Shown: positions 32,801 through 42,826, numbered from the stretch's first letter. The stretch: 64,000 nt of DNA from Macrophomina tecta (GCA_024180945.1 JAKSGN010000035.1:2914001-2978000), one strand, 5' to 3'. Translations and numbers: made by a program. The notes: generated by a model not told the origin, from the sequence alone.

Positions 32801-34669
32801 GAATCCAAGGAAGGACTGTACTTCCTTGATTGTTTTTGGTACTGGCCATTCTCTGATGGAGTCCAGTTTCGAGTCGTCCATACCGACATGTCCGGGGGTG
32901 ATGATGAAGCCCAAGAATTCTGTTCTCTGTACGTGCCATTCGCATTTCTCTGGTGCGATAGACAGATTCTTTGCTTGGAGGGTTTCTAGGACCTTTCTGA
33001 CATGCTTCTTGTGTTCCTCGAGTGTTTCCGAGAAGATGAGGATATCGTCGAGGTAAGCCATGCAGAAGATATCTAAGTAGTCGCGCAGCGTGTCGTTGAC
33101 GAGATTCTGGAAGGTTGCTGGCGCGTTGGTAAGCCCGAATGGCATAACCGTGTACTCGTAGAGTCCTAGCCTCGTTCGGAAAGCTGTCTTCCACTCTTCC
33201 CCTTCTTTGATTCTGACCAAGTGATATCCGTCCCGGAGGTCCAGCTTCGTAAAGTACTTCGCGTTCCCTAACTTGTCCTGGAGCTCGTCAATGCGCGGGA
33301 GCGGGTATCGGTTCTTGATCGTGATATCATTGAGCTGTCGATAGTCGACACAGAGGCGTAACTTGCCATTCTTTTTGGGGACGAAGAGGATCGGATATCC
33401 GGCGGATGACGTTGATGGCCGAATGTATCCTCGTTCGAGGTTCTTCTCGATGTATTCCCTCAAAGCCTCCATTTCCTTCTTCGATAAGGAGTAGATGGGC
33501 TTATAAGCCGGCTTCGTTCCTGGCCTGAGCGGAATCTCGTGGTCCCATGGTTGATGTTTGGGCAAGTCTCCCTTTCCTCTTTCTTGGCAAACGGCAACTA
33601 AGTCCCAATACTCTTCGGGTACCGTTTCCATTTCTGGGATTGGAGGTGTTCCTTGTGGTTGCTGCCGCATCTCCAAACTACCGTGTTGTCCCCTTTTGAT
33701 CCTCGCAGGATCGTCTCCTCCGATGGGAGTTGGACAGTCCTCATCCTTTGGCCTTTCCCGTTGGGCCCTGGCCAGTGCTCTCTGTTGCACCTGGGTTTCG
33801 GGAATACTTGACTCGGTAGGGCTTACTCCGCTTGAGGCGCTGCATTTTACCGAGGAGGCGGCGTTTTGCACGCTGCAGTCCTGGTCCTGTCTTAGGCCTT
33901 CCTCAAGGTTGCCGTTGATGCTGCCGTCACTGGGCCTTACGCCATCGTTTGAGTCTTGCGTTTCTTCTGATGATTCGAGGGTATCGTTTCGCTCAGTAGG
34001 GCTTATTCCTGCGATAGGGTTGCATTTTACCGAGGAGGCTTCGCCTTCTGCGCCGCAGTCCTGGTTCTGACTTACACCACTATCGGAGTTGCCTACACAG
34101 TCGCCACGTTCAGGCCTTACACTGGCTACTTCCCGATTCATAGTAGGCAAGAGTCGCTGTAGGGTGTTCATTAACCCGTTTTCCATGCGTAACCCGAATT
34201 TTCGTAGGAGGTCGTCGATCTCTTCTCGAAAAACGATTTCGTCTCCTTCGCTGAAGTCGAAGATAGGTTTCTGGGTTCGGATCCAGGGCATACCTAGAAT
34301 GATGTCGTGCCCGGGGATGCGTTGGACGTCGAGAGAGATCTGTTCCTGATGGTTTTTGATTTGGAGGGTTGCTTCCTCCGTTTCTATCTTTACCCAGCCT
34401 TCTCCGTAGACTGAGCTTTTCCCGTCGAATCCGCTGAGCGGATATGGCTCTTTCTTTTTTCGGTATAGGATCTTGCACTGTTCCACAAACTCGTTGTGTA
34501 TAAAGTTTCCGCTCGACCCTGTGTCGATCAGTATCGAGATGGGACGTCCGTTGAGCGTTCCTTTCGTTTTGAATTGTCTCCAAAGATTTGGTCCGGTGAG
34601 AATTTCCGTATTCGATGTGCGTGATACCATGTGAAGGGACCTAGACTGTGGCCCCTGGGTCGATCCCAA
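29663..34669 (-). CDS. Gypsy Pol: protease, RT, RNase H, integrase, chromodomain
   Basis: 1668-aa polyprotein that copies and integrates the element. Aspartic protease LIDTGSSGNFI near residue 48; reverse transcriptase with YLDDILIF at about 539; RNase H with ETDASGFALGA at about 690 and the DALSRR end; integrase zinc finger ending CDLCIRS near 936; integrase core with LVSDRDK and TDGQTERMNRTLEQ near 1068; chromodomain (YLVKWEGYGNEDNQW) near 1286. The ATG at 34669 lies 14 nt beyond the gag stop in a different frame, so a restart or frameshift is needed. After the chromodomain about 340 residues of Pro/Arg/Gln-rich, family-less sequence follow. They lie opposite the antisense gene, and the last roughly 51 codons are inside the LTR. 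Confidence 0.93.
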   Translation of the reverse strand: MGSTQGPQSRSLHMVSRTSNTEILTGPNLWRQFKTKGTLNGRPISILIDTGSSGNFIHNEFVEQCKILYRKKKEPYPLSGFDGKSSVYGEGWVKIETEEATLQIKNHQEQISLDVQRIPGHDIILGMPWIRTQKPIFDFSEGDEIVFREEIDDLLRKFGLRMENGLMNTLQRLLPTMNREVASVRPERGDCVGNSDSGVSQNQDCGAEGEASSVKCNPIAGISPTERNDTLESSEETQDSNDGVRPSDGSINGNLEEGLRQDQDCSVQNAASSVKCSASSGVSPTESSIPETQVQQRALARAQRERPKDEDCPTPIGGDDPARIKRGQHGSLEMRQQPQGTPPIPEMETVPEEYWDLVAVCQERGKGDLPKHQPWDHEIPLRPGTKPAYKPIYSLSKKEMEALREYIEKNLERGYIRPSTSSAGYPILFVPKKNGKLRLCVDYRQLNDITIKNRYPLPRIDELQDKLGNAKYFTKLDLRDGYHLVRIKEGEEWKTAFRTRLGLYEYTVMPFGLTNAPATFQNLVNDTLRDYLDIFCMAYLDDILIFSETLEEHKKHVRKVLETLQAKNLSIAPEKCEWHVQRTEFLGFIITPGHVGMDDSKLDSIREWPVPKTIKEVQSFLGFANFYRKFIWNYSKVTEPLTRLTQKEHGFQWGDDQQQAFDSLKRMFCEAPVLGIYDPDKPIEVETDASGFALGACLSQPDEEGRWHPIAFYSRKFTPAELNYDTHDKELLAIVSAFKHWRHYLEGADQQVIVHCDHQNLTRFTTTKELNRRQVRWSQELASYNFKITHRKGVDNAAADALSRRVDYMEGRIEPQPAVLQWTSDGSLTLARQSFPMLRIESNPWHQKIREAYAQDSFAQELLALEDDPRVARDREGTLLFKGLIYVPTRLREALVKDMHVAPAHGHQGTDRTTERITQNFYFPGLRKTVQRIVSQCDLCIRSKAATHAPYGHLQPLEVPERPWQWITLDFITKLPESRDPLTGVKFDSILVFVDRLTKYACFLPYLEASNAEQLAHTFLRYIFADHGMPEVLVSDRDKLMRSEFWQTLMRQLGAKNKLSTTAHAQTDGQTERMNRTLEQYLRCYINYPQDDWATWLPMAQFAYNSAKQESTNVSPFFANYGFEPDAYRETIPSRKLAQKGVLKAEQLRGLHKAISLDLEYVRIMMSKYYNRRHQAAPNLKEGDKVYLLTKNIKSKRPSDKLDFKKIGPFEIAEKLGEVTYRLKLPNTRMNSTFHVAMLEPAPENATIPETQEEIIPENPDAEEDQYPVEKILDCKRFGRQLKYLVKWEGYGNEDNQWVPKDDIHPDLVTEFHRQNPDLPRKRGRPRTRTTEDPREPQHPTPGTTTNGQNPHAQENAESAHQPQARRQNRQTQPPAAQQAPPTRDVAVLTRTDPQNPQGQERIPRPRPTQPSAPPPPGDHAHPARQSYRTRQEEPCNHALPITADSYATALTEQPRSLALSAVDSTPPANDLIQLRKQRTSHEPRPPWPSTSPALDEGIRLKAISRTRSSNKGNLPPERDIFFASHIAAPFAIQAPQRSQFGATLQTVPFNSQSKQGRNDGKGTASTRAAKRWRSLVVSRFRLDMMHLQKRNTQAEKHGEIGSTDESSGRRSLKGGIVLRRSLHGLMKRGATPPEAGRTKEMWAKGHVTPRSVRPTRQEIEQTNPTDQ
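29818..29832 (-). other. Polypurine tract of gypsy element
   Basis: On the minus strand AAAGGGGGGGATAG lies directly before the 3' LTR, where plus-strand DNA synthesis is primed in LTR retroelements. Confidence 0.8.
29916..30744 (+). CDS. Antisense accessory gene in gypsy element: Zn2Cys6-spaced coiled-coil protein
   Basis: Spliced gene on the strand opposite to gag-pol. Exons are 29916..30123 and 30170..30744; the 46-bp intron has donor GTAGGT, branch GCTAAT and acceptor TTTTAG, and removing it joins two open frames in phase (260 aa). The N-terminus is basic (MSKRKRDTTKERHRL). A Cys-rich block follows in which six of seven cysteines fit C-x2-C-x6-C-x8-C-x2-C-x7-C, the fungal Zn2Cys6 spacing, though the usual basic residues after the second Cys are missing. 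Residues of about 70-140 form a charged coiled coil (REQEKLKAKEAEAHEKF, LERLRKNQRLLEERGYKALL, LDEHDRREAEELMAAL). The tail is acidic, Ser/Ala-rich and disordered. The stop lies opposite the chromodomain end. Function unknown. Confidence 0.75.
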
Positions 34670-34683
34670 TGCCGTAGGGCCGT

Positions 34684-36504
34684 CTAGTTTTTTGGCTTTG
34701 GATAGCCGTAGACTTCACTGTGCATGTAGTCCTCCCATTCGTTGACTTGAAGGTATGCTTGCTTCCAGTCGGTCCATTTATTGGCATACAACTGTTTCCG
34801 CTGGTAGACTATGTCCTTTCGCACCTGGTATCGGAAAGCTGGCATGTTGAGTTTCTCGTCCGGTATCCACTGGAGTGTGCGATTCTGGATGGTCGCCGTG
34901 CCATGCTGACAAAGAATCCTTGCTAACTCTCGGAGGGAGTCGTAGTCTGCTTGCTGTCGAGCAGTCATTCCTTGATGATGAAGTGTCACGAGCGCGGTTT
35001 CCTTCGTGACGATGAGTTCGTACTTCTTCCCATCTTGCTCGATACGGGTTTCCCAGAGGGTCCCTTGGCGCCATGTCCACAGCACCGTGAGGGCCAATCC
35101 TCTCTCGTGGGGAATCCAGATTACCTGGGCGAGTTGATCGCTCTCGTCCGTCATTTCGGCGCTAATCCCGTACTTGGCTGCAAGGCGCTCGAGTTCCGGA
35201 AGGGTTGTGGGGTCCGGCACAGCTTCTGCTTCGCTGTCCGTTGAGTCGTATAGTTCTCCGGTTTCGCTGTTCACGAGCTCTTCGTCCAAGGGGAAGCTGT
35301 CAATGATGTCGTCGGTCTCGATGACTTCTTCGTTCCTAGTCATCATACCGAATTGTCGAGGTTCGTGGGGGTACCATCCCGATATGTCTTTGCTGCTTTG
35401 GTGCATCTGGCAGTCATCGTCGTAGCAGGCTGTCCAGTGCAGCGTATCGTGGTTATCTTGGCGGGATGCAACCGATGCTTCGCGCTGCGCGCTCGAGGTC
35501 TGCTTTCCATCTTTCTTGTTACGAGGGTTCTGCGGGCACTTGGGAGAAAAGTGCTTGTCACTGCCGCAGGTTATGCAGAGTCGATCCTTGTAGCGCTGTT
35601 TCTGCTCGTCCGTCCAGTTCGGGTTAGGTCCTCTGGGCTTCTTGTCGTTGTTTCGACCGTTGTTGTTCCCCTTCTTGGAATCCTGTCTGTTGGCCGCGTC
35701 GAGGGCCATAGCGTCTCCGCCTTCGAGGGTTGTTCTCTCACGGCGAGGCTTCGAGGTGTTGGCTTGTCGAGAACCCATTTTCCATTCGTACATGCGACCG
35801 TCGATCTGAGACGCAAGGTCTACCATCTTCTGGAAGGTGGACGGGTATTCGTGGGTAATCATGTTCTTCTTGACTTCCTCCTTCAGGCCCTTGTAGAAGA
35901 GGTCGCGGAAAGTCTCGTCTGACCATTCGAGGTAGGCTGCGAGCTGTTGAAACTTGGTTGCGTAGACAGCTACAGATCCCAGTTGTTTAACGGTCATGAT
36001 GTCGTTGGAGGCTTTGCGCACTTCGTCTCGGTCGTTGAAAGTGGCCTTAAGGTTGTCTGCGAATCCCGTGTAGGTGTCGAAGATTTCCTTGGTCTTTTCT
36101 CGTCTTTTCTCGAGAGAGTGTTCGTTGGATAGGTGGTCGCGAAGGTATGGTTCCATCCATGCCTCGGCTGTTCCTCTGAGGTAGGTTGATGCGAAGAGTA
36201 CTTCCTCGGCGTCGTTGTCGAACTGTGCTTGGTTGAACTGGAGGTAACGTTTCATCTGAAGTAGGAAGGATTGGAGCTTCTTCCTGTCCCCATCGAACTT
36301 CTCGGGTGCCGCTACTTTAACCTTAGTAGCGCTCCGCTTTGTCGTATGCTCGATCAGTCGAGCGTTCTGAGCCTTCAGCTCCTCGATGAGCTGCAAGAGC
36401 TCAGCTCTGGTGGGCTCCGTTTGTTGTGCGGGCTGAGCTGGCCCCTGGGCACCCTGAACGTGACCCTCGGCCGGGTCGACCTCCATCTGAGATCCTGGTG
36501 CCAT
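34684..36504 (-). CDS. Gypsy Gag with CCHC zinc knuckle
   Basis: 606-aa structural protein of the retrotransposon particle. A coiled N-terminal stretch (TRAELLQLIEELKAQNARL) is followed by the retrotrans_gag capsid region (FDGDRKKLQSFLLQMKRYL, RDLFYKGLKEEV). A nucleocapsid knuckle CITCGSDKHFSPKC (C-x2-C-x4-H-x4-C) lies near residue 310, in a basic Asn-rich context. The last 250 residues are a less usual extension without a recognised domain. It starts 92 bp inside the 5' LTR. Uninterrupted. Confidence 0.9.
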   Translation of the reverse strand: MAPGSQMEVDPAEGHVQGAQGPAQPAQQTEPTRAELLQLIEELKAQNARLIEHTTKRSATKVKVAAPEKFDGDRKKLQSFLLQMKRYLQFNQAQFDNDAEEVLFASTYLRGTAEAWMEPYLRDHLSNEHSLEKRREKTKEIFDTYTGFADNLKATFNDRDEVRKASNDIMTVKQLGSVAVYATKFQQLAAYLEWSDETFRDLFYKGLKEEVKKNMITHEYPSTFQKMVDLASQIDGRMYEWKMGSRQANTSKPRRERTTLEGGDAMALDAANRQDSKKGNNNGRNNDKKPRGPNPNWTDEQKQRYKDRLCITCGSDKHFSPKCPQNPRNKKDGKQTSSAQREASVASRQDNHDTLHWTACYDDDCQMHQSSKDISGWYPHEPRQFGMMTRNEEVIETDDIIDSFPLDEELVNSETGELYDSTDSEAEAVPDPTTLPELERLAAKYGISAEMTDESDQLAQVIWIPHERGLALTVLWTWRQGTLWETRIEQDGKKYELIVTKETALVTLHHQGMTARQQADYDSLRELARILCQHGTATIQNRTLQWIPDEKLNMPAFRYQVRKDIVYQRKQLYANKWTDWKQAYLQVNEWEDYMHSEVYGYPKPKN

Positions 36505-36595
36505 TGCTGTTTCCTAAACTCGTTAGGGGGTGATACCTTACCCGATGAGACTTGATCTCAAAGCCTGCCTCTCCTTGCAAGGATGGTGGTCAAAG

Positions 36596-37040
36596 TGTAA
36601 CGAGCGGGCCTCTGCCTCTAAGGATCCAAACACCAAAGAGGGAGAAAACCTGTCGAGGGGGTTTTCCTTGAGTGGGTACAAGAAAAGGGTGAGAGCAAGT
36701 CGAACACGTGATGAGACTGAGCACTGTGTGCGAAGGCCGTGTTACTAACAATGTGCGAATTGCTATTGAAGTTGACCACGAAGGTCAAGGCTATCTAAGG
36801 AGTGTGGTTTATATACAAGTAAGAAAGTGTATACAATCTGTATGCTCAGTGAAGGTGTTGCGCTCAGTGACTGATCGCGACCCTCCTACTGATCGGTTGG
36901 GTTGGTCTGCTCAATTTCTTGGCGAGTGGGTCTGACTGATCGCGGGGTCACGTGACCCTTGGCCCACATTTCTTTGGTTCTGCCCGCCTCTGGTGGGGTT
37001 GCTCCCCTCTTCATCAACCCGTGCAGGCTGCGCCGTAACA
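36596..37040 (-). repeat. 5' LTR of gypsy element
   Basis: 445 bp, identical by eye to 29373-29817. It should contain the promoter for gag-pol, reading leftward. It is followed at 37041-37045 by the right copy of the ACTGT target duplication. Confidence 0.93.
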
Positions 37041-38981
37041 ACTGTTTGATGGCGAGCATACGATATTCTTCTTCGGCTTTTATAACAATGTAGCGTCCGG
37101 AACTCGGCCACAGACTAATCCGGCGCCGCAAGCATGATTGTCTGATAGCCTGCGTACTGTTCTTTCTCTCCTATCCTGAAGCGCTCGGAAAATCGGGGGT
37201 TTAAATATCCGAAATCCGTCTTTGTGGATCCACGAGCTTGGAAAATGCTCAAGGCAAAGGCTTCGGAAAGAGGTCCTTCGCCGTTGAAACCAAAGTCGAC
37301 ATGCGCTACCTCAGCTCTCCTAAGAAGACCGCGAAGCAAATCACTGCCACGTTTAGGATCTTTCTAGACACTCTCGTCAACAATACTGGCGTGGAGCTGA
37401 TCAAACTGCTTAGGCAAATAACGGCGGAAAATTACGCGGGGCCTATGGACTACCAGGACTCACACGGGGAGAAATTTGTGCAGGGTACACGCTACACTAC
37501 GCCTATCGGAGTGAACTAAGACTTGATCTCTGATTCGGTGTGCCAAATGAATATTCCAAGGCCGGCAGCAGTGGACCTGGGGCGTTAATGCGGAGGTAGC
37601 ATCGGATGAAAACGGTATGAGATAATTCGGGACCACGGAATGCGTGCTGGCTCTGTTGTTGCAATGCTCCGCGTCCGGACCACGGGATCTATGCCATCCG
37701 TACTTACTTTAGTATTCAGTACAGTAGTAGGCCCTGCTTGTTTGACTTAGCGCACGACGTGCTTAGAGATTGTCTTGTTATCTTTGTTTCTGTAAAAGCA
37801 AATCTCGCTATCAAAGGCCGAGTTTTCGGGGCTCGTCAGTCCCCTGCGACTGCGTATATACACTAGAATTTAGCATAAAAGGTAAGCTTCTATTTAGGTC
37901 AATGACTTTCTGAATTTATTGAAAGTACACATGATCTAAATCTCGTCATAGCACCTGTGCACTAGGTAGGCTTATTACAAAAGTCTTATGAAGACGTCTC
38001 TGTATATAGAAAGTAGAGCACGATCAGCCGCTAGGCCAACAAACACAGTACTTTTTTTTTGGGGGGGGGCGGGGGAGGCGTGGTGTTGTATCGTATTTGC
38101 AAATCTTGTTCGAGCGATAATTGGCCGAGAAAGGTATGGCAGCGCTTTAAATGCAACTAAAAAATTCCGCAGCGGACGTTGGAAGGATGGGACGCAAGAA
38201 TTTCTGGACAGTGGCGGAAAGAAGACGGTATATGCAAGAATACTTCTGATAGGGGTACACCGCTTAATGCCACACTTAGACTCGTGTTATGCGGGCCCGG
38301 CAAGGATTATGACGTGGCACGTGGACAATTGTCATGCGTAGCTACGCGCTCCGTTTGTTCGAGTGTGTGCTTTCAATGTTTGATCAGTAAATGCCTCGTC
38401 TACGTGTGGGAGATGAAACACGGTCCTTGCCGTACTGTATGCTATCTTCTTGGCTGCATATACATGTACATATGAAATAGATGCATGGGCATGGGTGAAA
38501 ATCGGTATCGGTAATATTCGGTGATGCGGAAGGCCGGCTTGGCAGCTGTTGGAACATAAATCCATCAATTCGCACTGAATCAAAGGGCGGCGTCGTGCTT
38601 TTTTCAGTCCAACAGCCGCATTACTGCTAGCATCGCTCACACTACGACCCTCTCTCCCCGGAAAGTTCCTACGAAAGTAGTGTTTAGGCCCGTGTCTGCA
38701 GAGGTGCCGGTGGGTGTGTCTTAGATAGCTATCAAATCGCGCAGGTTTACAACTAACGTTAGAATCCCAATAGCATGCCTTCTGCTGCTTCCACGCCTTC
38801 CGCTTAATCTATATATAGATCTTTGGTGTTCTTTGAAGCATGGTCAATGCGTAGTATATTCGCCGAAGCTCCTACTCTTTCAGTGTCGTCGCAATAAAAA
38901 AAGGACAAGTCGAAATTTGTAAAATCAATAGATTTTCAAGCGGGCATGTGCCTGCGAAGTACTCTGAAGGGTCCAAACCTT
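37041..38981. other. Region without recognisable gene
   Basis: Contains the sequence that lay upstream of the BVMO before the gypsy insertion. A 93-codon frame at 37238-37519 (+) and a 74-codon one at 37115-37339 (-) resemble nothing I know. There is a T9G9 homopolymer junction at about 38052-38069. The rest is AT-rich. Confidence 0.4.
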
Positions 38982-39455
38982 TTACGTCCGACGCTTGAGC
39001 AGGCATCGCTTACCGTTCGGCAGGGTCATAAAGTGAAGCGTGGTTCCTATGTCGGCTTCGCTAAATTGTTCTGCATCTGAAGCGATGACAACGCTTTCAA
39101 AAGTGCGGTAAAAATTAGTAAGAGCGTGCCGAAGCTCAAGCCGAGCGGAGTTAGAGCCTACGCAAGCTAAATTTTCTCTTAGTCCTTGTCCGTACATATT
39201 ACAATGTAGTGACAATAACTTACCACGGCTGCCCCCACCGAATGGATAGTAGCTACGTAGCATATCGTTCGAAGGCGCATCCCTCCATGTTAGATGCACA
39301 GGATTTGTTAAATGGGAAGATTTGGATGGGCAGATAGAGCAATAATGCGCCAAAGTAGTAGTCATGTAGGCGGCGCTCATACGAATGTTCGGAACCATTG
39401 AATTTATGGCAAACCCGGCCATAATGCGTGCACATTTTAGAATGCTGTAGAACAA
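38982..39455 (-). pseudogene. Cytochrome P450 C-terminal fragment
   Basis: Only the last roughly 130 residues of a P450 are present. Segments read NIRMSAAYM and then WRDAPSNDMLRSYYPFGGGSR. An intron of about 60 bp at roughly 39170-39230 (donor GTAAGT, acceptor TTTAG) joins this to ACVGSNSARLELRHAL, rebuilding the haem loop PFGGGSRACVG. The protein ends TLPNGKRCLLKRRT at the stop near 38982. The N-terminal three quarters are missing, because the tautomerase gene begins soon to the right. It looks like a truncated relic rather than a gene. Confidence 0.7.
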
Positions 39456-39670
39456 TCTACTTTGGTATATTATGGTGGAAAGTGAGGACTTGATTAAGTA
39501 GTATCGTTGGTGATTAGTTATCTTGCTTGGGTGGCTATCTCGCTTGTAGAGTCCATTAGTCCTGATCTGTTATAGCAAAGTCCAGATTCTACTCTAGTAG
39601 AAGAAGGTTCTTTCTTAGCTATAGCTTTTTCGCGAGCTTGCAAGAAGAGGAATAGATTCAAGCAGTCTCT

Positions 39671-40132
39671 TTAGATATTTGACATGGATTGGTCGCCCTT
39701 CCACGGAATTGGCTTATTCTCCTTTGCCCATAACTTTCCCTCCTCGCTGTCCAAAGGCGGCGGAGCAAGGCCATTAATCTTCCACAGCCTTCTCTCTGTC
39801 TCGTCGATATGGTACTCCCAGTCATAGTTCTTGTCCTCGATGTGTGGCTTTAGCACCGCGTCGATACTCGCGGTGGTCTTAAAATAAGCCTCATCTTCGT
39901 TCGGTAGCCGGGCCGCGATATGGTCGACAGTAAGTCGGATAAAAGGTTTCGACTTTCTTTGCTCTCCACCAACCCAGACGTCGGAGATAGGAAGCTTGAC
40001 GAAGTTTACGACAACGAAGAATGCCGGGAGCCCAGCATCTGTGTAGCCTTTGGTAATGTCTTTAGATAGAGCTTGTTTGGAGGCTTCGTCCTCGAAGGTT
40101 CCGGGAGGATGGTAAACGACCCAAAGAGGCAT
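39671..40132 (-). CDS. Tautomerase_3 / cis-CaaD-like protein, copy 1
   Basis: Intronless 153-aa member of the tautomerase superfamily (PF14832, cis-3-chloroacrylate dehalogenase-like). The catalytic residue is the N-terminal proline left after Met removal (MPLWVVYHPPGTF). The core shows IRLTVDHIAARL, carrying the conserved arginine, and WEYHIDETERRLWKINGL with the Tyr and Glu region. Length matches the family (about 145-155). The true fungal substrate is unknown; promiscuous tautomerase or hydratase activity is usual. A paralogue is at 43990 with an SDR between them. Confidence 0.85.
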   Translation of the reverse strand: MPLWVVYHPPGTFEDEASKQALSKDITKGYTDAGLPAFFVVVNFVKLPISDVWVGGEQRKSKPFIRLTVDHIAARLPNEDEAYFKTTASIDAVLKPHIEDKNYDWEYHIDETERRLWKINGLAPPPLDSEEGKLWAKENKPIPWKGDQSMSNI

Positions 40133-41978
40133 TGTTGTGGATGAATAAAGTTTAGTAGGATGTGTTAGAGTTTGCTCTAATAAACTTGCCGAAACCTAGC
40201 TTTGCTTTTTATATTAGCTCCTCTGCCGGACGCAACGTTTAATTGGCGAAGCGTTAACCTCCTAAGCATCATGATGAGTAATATTAAAAGGTACGTTGCT
40301 CGATTTATCGCAGGTAGAAGGGGATTACTACTCAGCCTCCGGGCACGGACGCACGTACTTATCGGCCAAGAAAAGCTGATTAATATTCAACTTTGAGATC
40401 GAACTGCACTAACCCTAAACTATCCCTAACACGCTTGTAGCTCTGTAAATGATTACAATATCCGGGGTTTTCAGGCAATGACCTAGCTGCCGTAACAAGA
40501 CGACGCAGCAGCCTTAGCTGTCATGCGGCCCGCCGTCGCTGGACGCGCTCACCCGTCATGTCCTAGAAGTCGTCGCGCTGTTTGCGGACGGGCTGTTAGC
40601 GAAGCTAGCAATAGCGTTGCCAAGCTGTCGCACTATTATACGGGTAATGACCGAATGCCCGGTTCCTGGCTTGTACGTATATTAGTAGGCCTGCAGATGG
40701 CTTTTCAATACAGCAGGGATCGTGTTTTATCTCTTACACGCGCGCAGGGATTGCGAACTAGATTAGCTTGACGAGCCACGGGGAAGCCCGCATGAGCGCT
40801 CCTGTTGGATTAATCACCTGTATTTGGCTTTCCCCAAGTGTAATCTGTTCAAGAGAGGACAAAAGGCCACTCTAGGGCCGCCCTCCTCCAACACCGTATC
40901 AGTTCACCCCGTGAGTACTGAATAAGCTGTCGCATCACTTGTTTCAACAGCTCCTAACGTCGTGACTGATTTGACTGTGGCAAACACAAGCTCGATCCAT
41001 GGGCGGTTTTTCGACTCTCTAAGGCAGCCAAATAACCCAGCAAAGGCGAGACCACTAAGCAGAGGAAATGAAGGGTGTTCGTAGTTGGCGGCCCCCTTCC
41101 ATTATACTATCGCACTACGTTAATTGCCTTTCGCGTCGCACTCACTGAATTTCTTACATAGCTGTTCAGTTACTAGGTCGATGTACGACTCAGTAATGTA
41201 CTCCTGCTCTTTTACAGTCTTATCCGAAAGCGCATCGAAAAAATAGCTTGCGAAAGTTTTAAGTGCTGCTCGCGTGACGCTGTTGTAATAGATGGGTGCT
41301 CTAGTTCAAGGTTCGGAGTACTAGAGGGTAGTTTTTTCATTCTTAGGCGCGCCGGTACAGAAGCTGTGTGTCTCGCTCCACGCTTATCACGGCTAATACG
41401 GATCATAGGTTCTAAAAATAGGTAGCTCATCATCCTTTCAAAAGCCAAGAGAAGGTCGAATTGATTACTATTCTCAGTTAAGAGAAATAACCAAAGCCAA
41501 GTACGCGAAATAATAAAGCATAAACCAATTCATCATCCAGTCTGCTAGTGCAGCGGAATATCAAGAAGTAATCCAATGTCAAAGGTGTAATCTTCGGGGC
41601 AAGCCGTCCACCACAACATGATGCGAGAAGATGCGAGGAGCACGTCGTGATCTGCCAAGAAAAGACATAACCTCTCGCCCCACTTGGCGCGTATTAAGAA
41701 ATGATCTGGCGCCAGCCACAGTGTTTGACGATGAGTAAACACCTTTCCTATGCTCGATCCGCCGCGAGCACCGAGTGACCTTACAATGCTACATTGTAGT
41801 TATTACTTATCTTAATTTTCCTAACATTTATTTGTCAGCTTTTAGATTGCGCACGTGTCTACTACTACTGGAGTACGGCTGATGTAAAAAGACGGCAGTG
41901 GCCCGACATTTATTTTCGGCCATAGTAGCATCCTACCGTTCCTTCCACCCGACAATCCGTTTACGATTCCAATCCAAC
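40133..41978. other. Region without recognisable gene
   Basis: 1.8 kb between tautomerase 1 and the SDR, which are divergent, so both promoters lie at its ends. The middle has scattered short frames (for example 40523-40771 + and 41212-41448 -) without family resemblance. Confidence 0.4.
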
Positions 41979-42826
41979 ATGTCCACTTCTCAGAACCAAG
42001 CATTGACCTTAACCGAAAAGGTCGCTATCGTGACGGGAGGGTCTCGAGGCATTGGCGCTGCCATAGCAATCGAGCTCGCCAAGCGCGGTGCCAAGGTAAG
42101 AATAGATCTTTTTAGAATGTGAAACGAAGGGGATCTCTAACGTATACTAAGGTCGCTATAACCTTCGTGTCCCCTTCCAGTGAGAAGCTGGCCGATGAGG
42201 TCATTTCCAAGATCGATAGTCTCAATAACGGGGCGTCCGCCATCAAAATCAAGGCGGACATGCACGAGCTTGGCTCTCCGGAGAAAATTATCACGGAGAC
42301 GACCGCTGCATTCGGGAACTCTATCGACATCCTCGTCAATAATGCTGGCGCCGCCTATATCGCGCCGCTTGCGCAAGTCACAGCGGAAGGATTTACAAAT
42401 GTCATGAATATCAACGTTCGAAGCGTCGTCTTGATGACGCAAGCCGCGCTCCCTCACCTTCGAAGCCCAGGCCGCATTATCAACATCGGCTCTGCGATGG
42501 GGCGCCTTGGCCAACCCGGAGTGAGCATTTACTCGGCCACCAAAGCTGCCCTTGAAGCTCTTACCCGTGGCTGGGCGGCGGAGTTGGGGGCTGCCGGCCA
42601 CACCGTAAACGTGGTCGCTCCTGCTCTTACGGCGACTGAGACGAATCGCTCAGCTGGTGTCACCGAATCCGACCTAGCCGCTGGGATGCGGCAGATGACG
42701 CCCATGGAGCATAGGCTAGGAGAGCCGGAGGATATTGCTCTCGCTGTAGCTATGATCGCGGAGCCGTCGAGCAGGTGGATTACCGGCCAGACTATCCAAG
42801 CTGGTGGGGGTATCTTGATGACTTGA
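41979..42826 (+). CDS. Short-chain dehydrogenase/reductase (SDR-3, FabG type)
   Basis: Classical NAD(P)H-dependent SDR, cytosolic. Exons are 41979..42095 and 42152..42826, 263 aa. Motifs: cofactor TGGSRGIGAAIA, DILVNNAGAAY, the serine strand NIGSAMG, catalytic YSATK, and the C-terminal WITGQTIQAGGG typical of 3-oxoacyl-ACP-reductase-like members. It is not closely related to SDR-1 or SDR-2, which have the shorter sniffer-type core. Its position between two tautomerase paralogues suggests a small catabolic group acting on a carbonyl compound; this is inference. No lesion. Confidence 0.9.

Larger units (their letters stand above)
29373..37040 (-). mobile_element. Complete Ty3/gypsy chromovirus LTR retrotransposon
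   Basis: 7668-bp element, gag-pol on the minus strand, flanked by a perfect 5-bp duplication (ACTGT). The two 445-bp LTRs (29373-29817 and 36596-37040) are identical by eye, which implies a very recent insertion. gag (34684-36504) and pol (29663-34669) are each one uninterrupted frame. A C-terminal integrase chromodomain places it among chromoviruses. A spliced gene runs antisense to pol at 29916-30744. The bases next to the 5' LTR (CTTTGACCACC on the minus strand) do not start with TGG, so the tRNA primer is not obvious. No C-to-T decay is apparent, so it has not been visibly hit by repeat-induced point mutation. Confidence 0.95.

Noticed and set aside
36560..36595. tRNA primer binding site next to the 5' LTR
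   Set aside because: Adjacent bases lack the usual TGG start and I could not match a tRNA end by eye; self-priming cannot be excluded.
37238..37519. 93-codon plus-strand frame as a small gene
   Set aside because: No recognisable domain, and start context and homology cannot be judged; left as unassigned.
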